Assembly (NCBI GenBank): GCA_963729215.1
Contig: CAVSND010000008.1
Coordinates: 10,181 to 74,180, forward strand
Origin: CAVQJU01 sp963729215
GTDB taxonomy: Bacteria; Acidobacteriota; Vicinamibacteria; Vicinamibacterales; CAVVIG01
Length of the DNA: 64,000 nucleotides
Reading direction: 5' to 3'
Below, piece by piece: positions 49,496 to 58,105 of this stretch. The translations under genes were made by a program, and so were the position numbers. Positions within the stretch are counted from its first letter, which is position 1. Every line of letters begins with the position of its first letter. The notes under the pieces were generated by a model, which made no database searches, was not told where the DNA came from, and worked only from the letters and a program-made list of their open reading frames with translations.

Positions 49496-50533
49496 TTACT
49501 CAGAGGACCGCGCCAGGGGAATCCCCAATTGTCGCGCCTTCCGATAGAGATTGGGGCGTTGGATTCCGAGCGTCTGAGCGGCCTCAGCCATTTTCCAGCC
49601 ATGGTGCTGCAGGACCGCCGCGATGTACTCGCGTTCGAACCCGAGCCGGGCGTCACGCAGATTGCCCGCGGGAACAAATGGCGCGGGCGCCCTCGAGCCG
49701 TCTCGTGTGTCGGCCCTGTCGAGCTGCAGCGCCGGGAGCACGTCCTCGATCCGGACGGTGTCGTGCGGCGTTTCCGTCGCCGCGCGCTCGACGACGAGCT
49801 GAAGCTCGGCGAGATTCCCGGGCCACGCGAGCGCCGACAACAACGCCAGCGCCGACTGCGTGAACGTGCGAGGCCCGCATCCACACGCGGCGCACCACTC
49901 TTCGAGCAACCTGGAGGCCAGCAGGTTCACGTCCTCGGGACGATCGCGCAGCGGAGGCAGATCGATCCGCGAGGCAGCGAGCCGGCGATAGAGGTCGTTG
50001 CGAAAGCGTCCCGACCGGACTTCACTCTCGATGCCGGGCGCTGCGCTGGCCATCCAACGGATGTCGGTGGCCGTGCGCGCGCCGTCGACCCGAACTTCGC
50101 CGTCCCGGGCCACGCGGGCAATGCGAGCCTGAACGGATGCGGGCATGTCTGTCACGTCCTGGAGAAACAGGACGCCACCGCACGCCGAGGCGATCCGGCT
50201 GTTGGCCGAAACGCACTCGAGATCCGCAGGAGTCGTCGAGGGCGGCACGCCGAACAGCAGCCGGTCGAGGCCAGCCGCATCGGCGGCACCGCACTCCACC
50301 CGCTCGAACGCGCCGGCGAAGCGAACGGTCCGCCCGTGCAGCTCGCGAGCGACCGACTCGACATCTCCGCCCCGGTGCGCGAGCAGAAGCACGCCGCCGC
50401 TTGCCGCCGCAGCGCGGCGGACGAGCTCCTGCACGCGGGCGATCGTGACTGAACATCCGACGAGCTCTCGCGCCGGCCGCGGCGTTCCTGACGGAGCCTC
50501 CGCCACATCAACGAGCGTGATCGTTTCAGGCAT
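49496..50533 (-). CDS. NtrC-like AAA+/Fis-HTH regulator with degenerate ATPase motifs
   Basis: The 345-residue intact protein has the domain order of a sigma54 activator without receiver: an AAA+ module (residues 24-245) and a Fis-type HTH (residues 300-340, AAVLQHHGWKMAEAAQTLGI then RPNLYRKARQLGI). Key motifs have decayed. The Walker A position reads LLLAHRGGDVESVA instead of GESGTGKE, the GAFTGA loop is absent after LLFGV, and Walker B reads VLFLQDVTD instead of LFLDEI. It can hardly hydrolyse ATP, so direct sigma54 activation is unlikely; DNA binding as a repressor or co-regulator of the wza operon is inferred. The same-strand context supports local control. Confidence 0.75.
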   Translation of the reverse strand: MPETITLVDVAEAPSGTPRPARELVGCSVTIARVQELVRRAAAASGGVLLLAHRGGDVESVARELHGRTVRFAGAFERVECGAADAAGLDRLLFGVPPSTTPADLECVSANSRIASACGGVLFLQDVTDMPASVQARIARVARDGEVRVDGARTATDIRWMASAAPGIESEVRSGRFRNDLYRRLAASRIDLPPLRDRPEDVNLLASRLLEEWCAACGCGPRTFTQSALALLSALAWPGNLAELQLVVERAATETPHDTVRIEDVLPALQLDRADTRDGSRAPAPFVPAGNLRDARLGFEREYIAAVLQHHGWKMAEAAQTLGIQRPNLYRKARQLGIPLARSSE

Positions 50534-50802
50534 GGATGTTTGAACTTTTAGTGCTGAGGGGATACAGCTCCGCCCCGTCGCTTACAGCGAGCGACGACGG
50601 GGCTCCGTCGACCGGGCAGCATAGTAAGACATTGACTGACTTTATAGGACTATGATGACATTTCGGCCATCATGGCTACAGGCGTCAATCGGTGACGATA
50701 CAAATGGACACTTGCAATAAGTCCATTTATATCAATCGTTTGATGTATTTTTCTTGCCGCTGCCGGCTTGCCCTAGTGTATCGGCAGATCGTGGTGTATC
50801 AA
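50534..50802. promoter_or_regulatory. AT-rich upstream region of the regulator with inverted repeat AAATGGAC-N11-GTCCATTT
   Basis: This 269-base gap is far richer in A/T than its surroundings. A perfect 8-bp inverted repeat, AAATGGAC (50702-50709) and GTCCATTT (50721-50728), has an 11-base spacer, so arm centres are about two helical turns apart, as in dimeric operators. A second small palindrome ATCAA-TCGT-TTGAT follows at 50732-50745. I see no convincing sigma70 or sigma54 promoter. It may be the binding site of the regulator itself or of another factor. Confidence 0.45.
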
Positions 50803-51273
50803 TCAGGATCCGGACGCGGGCGGAGCGGGAGGCTCAGTCGGGCGGGAAGACGAAGGAGGCAACGACGAACCTGAGGTCGGACGGGGCGCAAACAGGCTGT
50901 TGATGAAGAAGCCGAGGCCCAGGATCATGATGAAACCACCAACGCCCAGGCCCTGACGGGGCACGTTGCCCGCATAGGTCAGCAAAACCATCATGCCCAG
51001 CCCCACCGACATGAGGACGACGCCGGCACTCCGATGACGCGGCGCCACATGCTCGCGCTGGATCTGGTGCATCGAGTACATCCGCCTGTCGAACGTCTCG
51101 GGGTCGGATTCCGGGGGCGGCACCAGGCCGCGTTCGATCATCACGATGCGCTCGCGGATTTCCAGCTCGCGAACACGCGCCCGCATCACGGTGTGGACGA
51201 TGCCCGATATGATTCCGCCGGCGATGGCGACGATCGGAATGACGAAGACACCCAGCGACCAGAAACCATCCAT
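50803..51273 (-). CDS. Small membrane protein with three TM segments (DUF6249-like)
   Basis: The 156-residue intact protein starts at ATG 51273 (MDGFWSLGVFVIPIVAIAGGI). A first membrane segment is followed by a cytoplasmic helix VMRARVRELEIRERIVMIERG that ends in LVPPPESDPE. Two further membrane segments (VVLMSVGLGMMVLLTYAG, GGFIMILGLGFFINSLF) precede a Pro/Ser-rich tail. The IRERIVMIERGLVPPP pattern is typical of a family often encoded next to ECF sigma factors, as here, where it diverges from the sigma gene. Function is unknown. Confidence 0.65.
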   Translation of the reverse strand: MDGFWSLGVFVIPIVAIAGGIISGIVHTVMRARVRELEIRERIVMIERGLVPPPESDPETFDRRMYSMHQIQREHVAPRHRSAGVVLMSVGLGMMVLLTYAGNVPRQGLGVGGFIMILGLGFFINSLFAPRPTSGSSLPPSSSRPTEPPAPPASGS

Positions 51274-51312
51274 GCCGCCTCCAAATCAAAAGGGCAACTG
51301 ACAGATTAGACC

Positions 51313-51361
51313 AGGACGGGCCGCCAAATGTTTCAGGCAGCTGCTGAAACATTTCCCGTCC
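51313..51361. repeat. Long palindrome between the membrane-protein and ECF sigma genes
   Basis: AAATGTTTCAG (51326-51336) and CTGAAACATTT (51344-51354) are a perfect 11-bp inverted repeat around GCAGCTG. Outer arms GGACGGG and CCCGTCC extend the stem with a five-base bulge. It lies in the 113-base divergent promoter region, 33 bases before the sigma start, so an operator or a leader hairpin of the sigma gene are both possible. Confidence 0.6.
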
Positions 51362-51386
51362 CCGCATGTTCTAATACCAACGGCTG

Positions 51387-51929
51387 ATGGAGCCCGTGAA
51401 CGAGCGCGAGCTCGTCGAGCGCTGCCGACGCGGCGACGAGGGCGCCTTCCAGGAGCTGGTCGACGGGTACAAAGACTTGGTGTTCGCCCTGATCGCCCGC
51501 ACGGTCCAGGATCGTTCGCGCGCGGAGGATCTGGCGCAGGACGTCTTCCTGCGGATTCACCGGGGTCTCCCGTACTTTCGCGGTGAGGCGCGCCTCTCCA
51601 CCTGGATCTATCGCATCGTCGCGAACGTGTGCGTGCAGGAGCGCGGGCAGCAGGCGAATGCGGGCGCGACGCTCTCGCTCGACGATACGCGGGCGCCGGT
51701 TCGGACGCCGGCGGCCGCCGACAGGCAGTTCAGCGACCTGGAGTTGAGAGATCGCCTGGAGAAAGCCATTGCCCAGTTGCCGGCCCAGCAACGGCTTCTC
51801 GTGGCGGCGCACTACCTTCAGGGCGTTCGGTATGAAGATCTCGCCGAGGCGCTGCGCATGCCGCTGGGTACCGTGAAAACGCACCTGTTCCGCGCGAAGC
51901 AACAGCTCCGGAGGCTGCTCGAGCCCTGA
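51387..51929 (+). CDS. RNA polymerase sigma factor, ECF (RpoE-like) family
   Basis: The 180-residue intact protein starts at ATG 51387. Sigma-70 region 2: GAFQELVDGYKDLVFALIAR, DLAQDVFLRIHRG (core binding and -10 recognition) and LSTWIYRIVANVC. Region 4: IAQLPAQQRLLVAAHYLQG and YEDLAEALRMPLGTVKTHLF, the -35-binding HTH. Its stop codon lies one base before the anti-sigma gene, so the pair is co-translated. It probably directs an envelope-stress or similar regulon. Confidence 0.92.
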   Translation: MEPVNERELVERCRRGDEGAFQELVDGYKDLVFALIARTVQDRSRAEDLAQDVFLRIHRGLPYFRGEARLSTWIYRIVANVCVQERGQQANAGATLSLDDTRAPVRTPAAADRQFSDLELRDRLEKAIAQLPAQQRLLVAAHYLQGVRYEDLAEALRMPLGTVKTHLFRAKQQLRRLLEP

Positions 51930-51930
51930 C

Positions 51931-52410
51931 ATGTTTTGCGACGAAGTCCTCGAGACGATCGAACTCATCGCGGCAGGCGAGCTGACGGCAAGCGCCCCGG
52001 TTGCCGAACATCTGGCGTCGTGCAACGGTTGTGGCGCCGCGCTCGCCGCCGCCCGGCGAGTGGATGCGTTGCTGCGCAGCCGCGTGGCGCCGGCGCCGCC
52101 CGCGAATTTCAGCTCCCGCGTGATGAACCGCTTGCGGCTTGCGCGCTGGCGTGGCGAGCAACTGCTCGATTGGGGATTCAACATCGCGCTGGTGACGGCG
52201 GGCGTATTGGTCGTGCTCGGGCTGTGGATGGTGATGCGTCAGAGCGGCCTTGTCATCGTGAGCAGCGACGCCGTTCAGATGTTCGAGTCAGGGATGACGC
52301 TCCTGGCGCGCCGGATTTCGCCGTCGCTGCCACTCTACAGCGCCGCGACGGCGGTACTGGGAACAGCGCTGGCCATCTGGTGGTGGGCGGAGCGAGACGC
52401 CGCGCTTTAG
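51931..52410 (+). CDS. Anti-sigma factor with zinc-finger-type HxxxCxxC motif
   Basis: The 159-residue intact protein starts at ATG 51931. The N-terminal cytoplasmic domain (FCDEVLETIELIAAGELTAS then VAEHLASCNGCG) has the H-x3-C-x2-C motif of zf-HC2/ZAS anti-sigma domains. Two membrane segments follow (FNIALVTAGVLVVLGLWMV and AATAVLGTALAIWWW) with a periplasmic loop between them. It would hold the adjacent ECF sigma factor inactive until a signal arrives. Its TAG stop is the first triplet of a REP-like element. Confidence 0.85.
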   Translation: MFCDEVLETIELIAAGELTASAPVAEHLASCNGCGAALAAARRVDALLRSRVAPAPPANFSSRVMNRLRLARWRGEQLLDWGFNIALVTAGVLVVLGLWMVMRQSGLVIVSSDAVQMFESGMTLLARRISPSLPLYSAATAVLGTALAIWWWAERDAAL

Positions 52411-52464
52411 CAGCCTGCTGAAAACGCAGGCTGCACGTAAACGTAGAACGTAAAACGTAGAACG
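52408..52464 (+). repeat. REP-like hairpin starting at a stop codon, followed by ACGTAGAACG tandem units
   Basis: TAG-CAGCCTGCTGAAAACGCAGG-CTGC forms a stem CAGCCTGC/GCAGGCTG with loop TGAAAAC right at the anti-sigma stop. ACGTAAACGTAGAACG and a second ACGTAGAACG unit follow (52435-52464), matching the units at 42-131. The convergent GT39-like gene ends 44 bases further. Confidence 0.7.
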
Positions 52465-52507
52465 AAGAGTCCGGAGTATTTCTTTGCGTTGCGTTCAGCG
52501 CGCGCTG

Positions 52508-54255
52508 CTAATCGATGCCGGCGCACGCCGGCGCCGCTCGTGCCCCGCGAGTGTTGAGCGCGTCGACCTGGCCCGCTCGCGCATACACCGTGAGCGGCTC
52601 ACGTGACATGAGGGGCGCGTATCCACAGGTTCCTTCCGACAGGCACTGGTAGTAGTCCCGATGCCTGTCCTCGTCCATCGCCGGCCGGGCGGTCGCGCCG
52701 TTGACGATGACAATGTCCGGATCGAACTCCACCAGCCACGGGCGCGTGCCGCCCCACGTCGGCGAGACGTCCCGAAACGCTGGAGGCACGTACGAAAAGT
52801 AATCGTATGCGACGCGCGACGACACCGGCACACGGCACTCGAGCCACTTCCCCACGAAGATTGCGGGGCTCGCGCGCTCGCGGTTCATCAACACCTCGCG
52901 TGTGGCAAACACGCTGACGCTCAGTGGGACGGCTATGACGACCGCGGCCGTCGTCACAAACGCGCCGGCAAGTCTCCGTTGCCTGAAGCTGTTCGCCAGC
53001 CACGTGCCGGCGGCGACCACGCCACGGCCCGCGAACATGGCCGCCGGCGGCGCCAGGGGCAGCGCGTAATGAACGTAGAACTCGTGAACCGGCGCCGAGA
53101 GCACGAGCACGTAAATCGCGGTCCAGGCCATCACGATGGCTTCTGCCGCGCCCATACGCGCACGCCGGGTTACAGCCAGCCACACAAGACCGGCCATCGT
53201 GATGACGGCAGCCATCAGCACTGGCCACGTGATGGCCATCCCGATTCCCCGCAGCCAGGTCGACACCCATTCGGCGGTCAGCGGGGCCGCCGCGTCGGAC
53301 GCTTCGACGAACAGGCCCTTCACGAAAGCGGCTTTCCTCAGCGAATACGGCGAGACGACGATGAAGCTCGCGGCAAATACCATCGCCACGACGACCCAGG
53401 ACCACAACGTCGCGACCAGGCGCGGACGTCGCCGCAGCGCGGCCCAAACCCAGGGTGTCGCCGCAGCAAGCCCCAGGACCAACGCGGCACCGCGCACGAT
53501 GATGGACAACACGCTCAACATGTTCAGGGAAACGGCCGCGTCGATGTGCCCGTCCTCAGTCAGGTTGGACGCGATCCATGTCAAATCGAGGAACCGGCTG
53601 CCGGCGACCAGCAACAGCGCCTTGCCGGCCGTCAGCCAACGCAGCGCGGTCACCCTCACGTCCACATGGCGTGACTCGATCGGGCGCCAGGCGGCGACGA
53701 CGCCGATGATGGGAAGCACGAAGAGCCCGGAGTATTTGCACGCGAACGCGAGCCCGGCCGCAGACGCCGCCAGGATCAGCCAGCGGAGGCGCGGCTCGCC
53801 GGCGAGCCGGCAGGTCAGCGCGAGGGCGAGCATCAGAAAGAACAGCTGGGCCATGTCCGGCTTCAGGACAACGGCCCACTCGTAGAGCGTGGCGTTGAGA
53901 CACAGAAGCGTGAACGCGATCCAGGCGGCTGCGCCGCCAAACACCCTCCGGGTCCAGACAAACGTCAGCCACAGCGTCGCCGCGGCGAAAAAGATGCTGA
54001 CGAGGCGGCCCGTGTGGACGATGCGCGCGTCGGTCACCTCCTGAGGGAGCAGACGCAGCACGACCGAGAATCAGGTTGAAGACGAGGTGACCGTAGGGGC
54101 CGAACGTGAGCGCGAAAGTGTGTTTCGCGTTCGCCGCCGCGCAGCAGGTTCAGCTGCAGCGCTTCGTCGGTGGCGAAGGCTTCGACCAGGCGCGCGTTCG
54201 CCGAGCCGACGCTGACGAGCGGCACGAGACTCGCGGCCCACAGAGCGGCGAGCAA
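52508..54255 (-). CDS. GT39-like integral membrane glycosyltransferase, frameshift near the N-terminus
   Basis: The product has about 580 residues with roughly 11-12 membrane segments. TTG 54255 (MLAALWAASLVPLVSVG) may not be the true start; no ATG lies between it and an in-frame stop at 54295. The N-terminal loop holds ARLVEAFATDEALQLNLLR, with the DE motif of ArnT/PMT-type GT-C enzymes, then FGPYGHLVFNLIL. A break near 54065 leads to the long frame with CLNATLYEWAVVLKPDMAQL, CKYSGLFVLPIIG and VHEFYVHYALPLAPPAA. It would transfer a sugar from a polyprenyl donor in the periplasm. Confidence 0.7.
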
Positions 54256-54294
54256 ACCGGCGAGGAAACTGCTGTGTGTGCGAAGAGGCGAGCG

Positions 54295-54423
54295 TCAGGC
54301 GCCCTGCAGCCACACCAGTTGACGGCACTGCGGGCACGCGTAGGCCATGCGAAGATCGCCGTCAAAAGATACGTAGCCGCCGTCGCCGTGCGCGGCGCAG
54401 GACGGGCAGATCGGCGACGGCAT
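54295..54423 (-). CDS. Small zinc-ribbon protein (42 residues)
   Basis: ATG 54423 follows GAGG by four bases. The product MPSPICPSCAAHGDGGYVSF... has two CxxC pairs (ICPSC and ACPQC) 27 residues apart, a treble-clef or ribbon zinc site, and ends VWLQGA. It overlaps in another frame with the longer ORF starting at 54569, so it may be the C-terminal half of that gene after an indel. Function is unknown. Confidence 0.45.
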   Translation of the reverse strand: MPSPICPSCAAHGDGGYVSFDGDLRMAYACPQCRQLVWLQGA

Positions 54424-54569
54424 TCGCCTCGACGGTGGCGACCCGCAGCTGGCGACCGGTGGTGGGACACGGGATGGTTGCGGGGCCGCCGTGATCGCGA
54501 ATCACCCGCGGGCGGCCGCTGCCGCCCTGATCCCAGCGAAAGAGTCCATGATAGAGAGCCGACGCGTTC
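54362..54569 (-). CDS. Short hypothetical ORF upstream of the zinc ribbon
   Basis: ATG 54569 opens a 69-residue frame (MNASALYHGLFRWDQGGSGRP) that becomes Arg-rich after VEANAVADLP. There the other frame supplies a normal zinc-ribbon sequence, so the real protein probably continues in that frame to 54295, giving about 90 residues. It lies alone between the GT39-like gene and tRNA-Leu. I do not recognise a family. Confidence 0.35.
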
Positions 54570-54662
54570 ATCGGTCGCGGATGGTAGCATAGCGACCTGA
54601 CCCCCGCAATATATGGGGGTCGCGTGCCGCCGAGCCGCGTGCTAATCTCAGAACGCTGCCAT

Positions 54663-54746
54663 GCGAAAGTGGCGGAACTGGCAGACGCGCCGGACTTAGG
54701 ATCCGGTAGCCGAAAGGCTTTGGGGGTTCGACTCCCCCCTTTCGCA
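54663..54746 (+). tRNA. tRNA-Leu (anticodon UAG)
   Basis: Acceptor stem GCGAAAG (54663-54669) pairs with CTTTCGC (54739-54745), discriminator A at 54746. The anticodon stem CCGGA/TCCGG encloses loop CTTAGGA, with anticodon TAG at 54697-54699. The class II variable arm is GTAGCCGAAAGGCTTT and the T arm is GGGGG-TTCGACT-CCCCC. CCA is not encoded. Confidence 0.95.
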
Positions 54747-54815
54747 CTCCATTCGCTCACAGTGCGATTGCGCGTGAGCTACGGGCGAACTCGCCACGCA
54801 CCGCACGCGAAGGGT

Positions 54816-54847
54816 GTCCACCGAAGCGCGCAAGCGCGAAGGTGGAC
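54816..54847. repeat. Hairpin between tRNA-Leu and tig
   Basis: GTCCACC-GAA-GCGC and GCGC-GAA-GGTGGAC form a stem with a GCAA loop and an internal loop of opposed GAA triplets. It ends 15 bases before the tig start. There is no T-run, so it is not a standard terminator; a 5' leader structure of tig is possible. Confidence 0.45.
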
Positions 54848-54862
54848 CAACCGCATCACCAG

Positions 54863-56205
54863 ATGAAAACAGAATTCGTCGACGTCAACGAAACCCGCAA
54901 GAATCTGCGCGTCGAAATCCCGACCGACATCGTCAACGCCGAGATCGACCGCGTGGCCAAAGGCTACTCGCGCAGCGCGCGGATGCCCGGCTTTCGTCCG
55001 GGGAAGGCGCCCGCGCGGGTCATCAAGCAGCGGTACCGCGACCAGATTCTGCACGACGTCGCGCACGATCTCATTCCGCGCGCGATAGACAACGCGCTGC
55101 GCGAGCGCGGCGTGGAGGCGGTCGAGCCGCCGGACGTGCGCGACGTGACGGTGGACGAGGGGCAGCCGCTGACCTTCACGGCGTCCTTCGACACGGTGCC
55201 GCCGTTCGAAACCGGGGATTACGCCGGCCTGTCGCTCCGCGCGGCCGCGGCGCACGTCGAAACGGAGGCCGTGGATCTCGCGCTGCAGCGCCTGCGCGAA
55301 CGCGCCGCGCGATTCGAAGCGGTCGAAGGCCGCGGCGTCGACTCGGCGACACGGTGGTCGTCGATCTGGAGCGCAAAGATCCCGACGGGAAGACCGATAA
55401 ACACGATAACGTGAGCATCGAGCTGGGCGCCAAGGCCAACCCGCCAGGTTTCGACGAGCAACTGCTGGGGCTGAGGCGGGCCAGACCAAGACGTTTTCGA
55501 TCCGGTATCCCGGCCGACTACACCATCACCGAGCTCGCCAATACCGAAGTGGCCTACACCGTCGTCGCCAAGGAGCTGAGGCGGCGGGTGCTGCCCGAGC
55601 TGGACGACGAGTTCGCGAAGGACCTGGGCGAGTTCGAGACGCTCGACGCGCTGCGGGCGCGCGTGCGCGAGGACCTCGAGCACGAGGCGCGGCACACCGC
55701 CGAGCGCGACCTGCGATCGCCGAGCTGATGAAGCAGCTCGCCGCGCGCGTGCCGTTCGAAGTGCCGCCGTCGCTCGTCGAGCGCGAGCTCGACCGGCGCC
55801 TCGAGGACTTCGCGCGGCGGCTCATGGATCAGAAGATCGATCCGCGCCAGGCGGGCATCGACTGGGACGCGTTTCGGGAGAGCCAGCGCGACGTGGCGCG
55901 GGAGGCGGTGGCGGGGGCGATCTACCTCGACGAGGTGGCGCGGCGCGAGCACCTCGACGCGACGGCCGGAGGAGATCGAGCAGGAAGTCGGCCGCTGGGC
56001 GGAGGGCTCGGGCCGCACGCCGGCGGCCGTGCGCGCCGCGCTCGAAAAGGAAGGCGGGATGTCGCGCATCGCGGCGGGGCTGCGCCGGGAGAAGTCGATT
56101 GACTTCCTCAGGACGCGTGCTACAATGACTGACTCGATAGTCAGCTGCCGCTTCGCGATTTCCCCAACCAAGACAATCACGACAGTCACAAACGTCAGAC
56201 AATAG
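54863..56205 (+). CDS. tig: Trigger factor, frameshifted
   Basis: ATG 54863 gives MKTEFVDVNETRKNLRVEIP. The ribosome-binding signature SARMPGFRPGKAPARVIKQRY is intact. After a shift near 55350 the PPIase domain follows (GDTVVVDLERKDPDGK), then ITELANTEVAYTVVAKELRR and the C-terminal chaperone arms (ALRARVREDLEHEA, PFEVPPSLVERELDRRLEDF). The C-terminal end EVGRWAEGSGRTPAAVRAAL to TAG 56205 needs further shifts near 55480, 55720 and 55970. All are one-base changes that restore family sequence, for example one G missing in DSGDTVVV, so I take them as errors. It binds nascent chains at the ribosome exit. Confidence 0.85.
56099..56126 (+). promoter_or_regulatory. Sigma70-type promoter for clpP inside the tig 3' end
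   Basis: TTGACT (56099-56104) and TACAAT (56121-56126) are separated by 16 bases. Transcription would start near 56133, about 80 bases before clpP, so clpP-clpX-lon can be expressed apart from tig. Confidence 0.6.
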
Positions 56206-56212
56206 TCTTCCT

Positions 56213-56818
56213 ATGCATAACGATTCGCGCATGCAACTTGTGCCCATGGTCGTCGAACAGACCAATCGCGGCGAGCGGGCGTACGACATCTTCTCGCGGT
56301 TGCTCAAGGACAGCATCATCTTCATTGGCACCCCGATCGACGATCAGATTGCCAACCTGGCCATCGCCCAGATGCTGTTTCTCGAGGCCGAGGACCCCGA
56401 CAAGGACATCCAGCTCTACCTGAACAGCCCGGGCGGCTCGATTACCGCCGGGATGGCCATTTACGACACCATGCAATTCATCAAGCCGGACGTCCAGACC
56501 ATCTGCATCGGCCAGGCCGCCTCGATGGCGGCGGTGCTGCTGGCGGCGGGGGCGAAAGGAAAGCGGTTTTCGCTGCCAAATTCACGGATCGTCATCCACC
56601 AGCCCCTGATGTCTGGCCTGGCGGGCCAAGCGACCGATATTGATATTGCGGCCCGTGAAATCCTCCGGATGCGCGAGCGGATCAACGAAATCCTCGTCCA
56701 CCATACCGGCCAGTCGATCAAGCGTATCCAGGACGATACGGAGCGGGACTACATCATGTCGGCCGACCAGGGGAAGGAATACGGTATTATTGATGATGTC
56801 ATCCGCAAACGGGCGTAA
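56213..56818 (+). CDS. clpP: ATP-dependent Clp protease proteolytic subunit
   Basis: The 201-residue intact protein starts at ATG 56213; ATG 56231 (MQLVPMVVEQTNRGERAYDI) is an equally normal start for the family. The catalytic triad is Ser104 (GQAASMAAVLL), His129 (RIVIHQPL) and Asp179 (DDTERDYIMS). Oxyanion and handle regions LNSPGGSITAGMAIYDTM are typical. It assembles as a double heptamer with ClpX, encoded 15 bases downstream. Confidence 0.95.
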   Translation: MHNDSRMQLVPMVVEQTNRGERAYDIFSRLLKDSIIFIGTPIDDQIANLAIAQMLFLEAEDPDKDIQLYLNSPGGSITAGMAIYDTMQFIKPDVQTICIGQAASMAAVLLAAGAKGKRFSLPNSRIVIHQPLMSGLAGQATDIDIAAREILRMRERINEILVHHTGQSIKRIQDDTERDYIMSADQGKEYGIIDDVIRKRA

Positions 56819-56833
56819 AGGCCAGGGAAATCA

Positions 56834-58093
<1,260 letters not shown>

Positions 58094-58105
58094 CCCAATC
58101 CCGCT

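Noticed and set aside
50692..50874. 60-codon ORF on the plus strand in the AT-rich gap
   Set aside because: Arg-rich second half is the reverse of the membrane-protein gene; no ribosome site or family resemblance.
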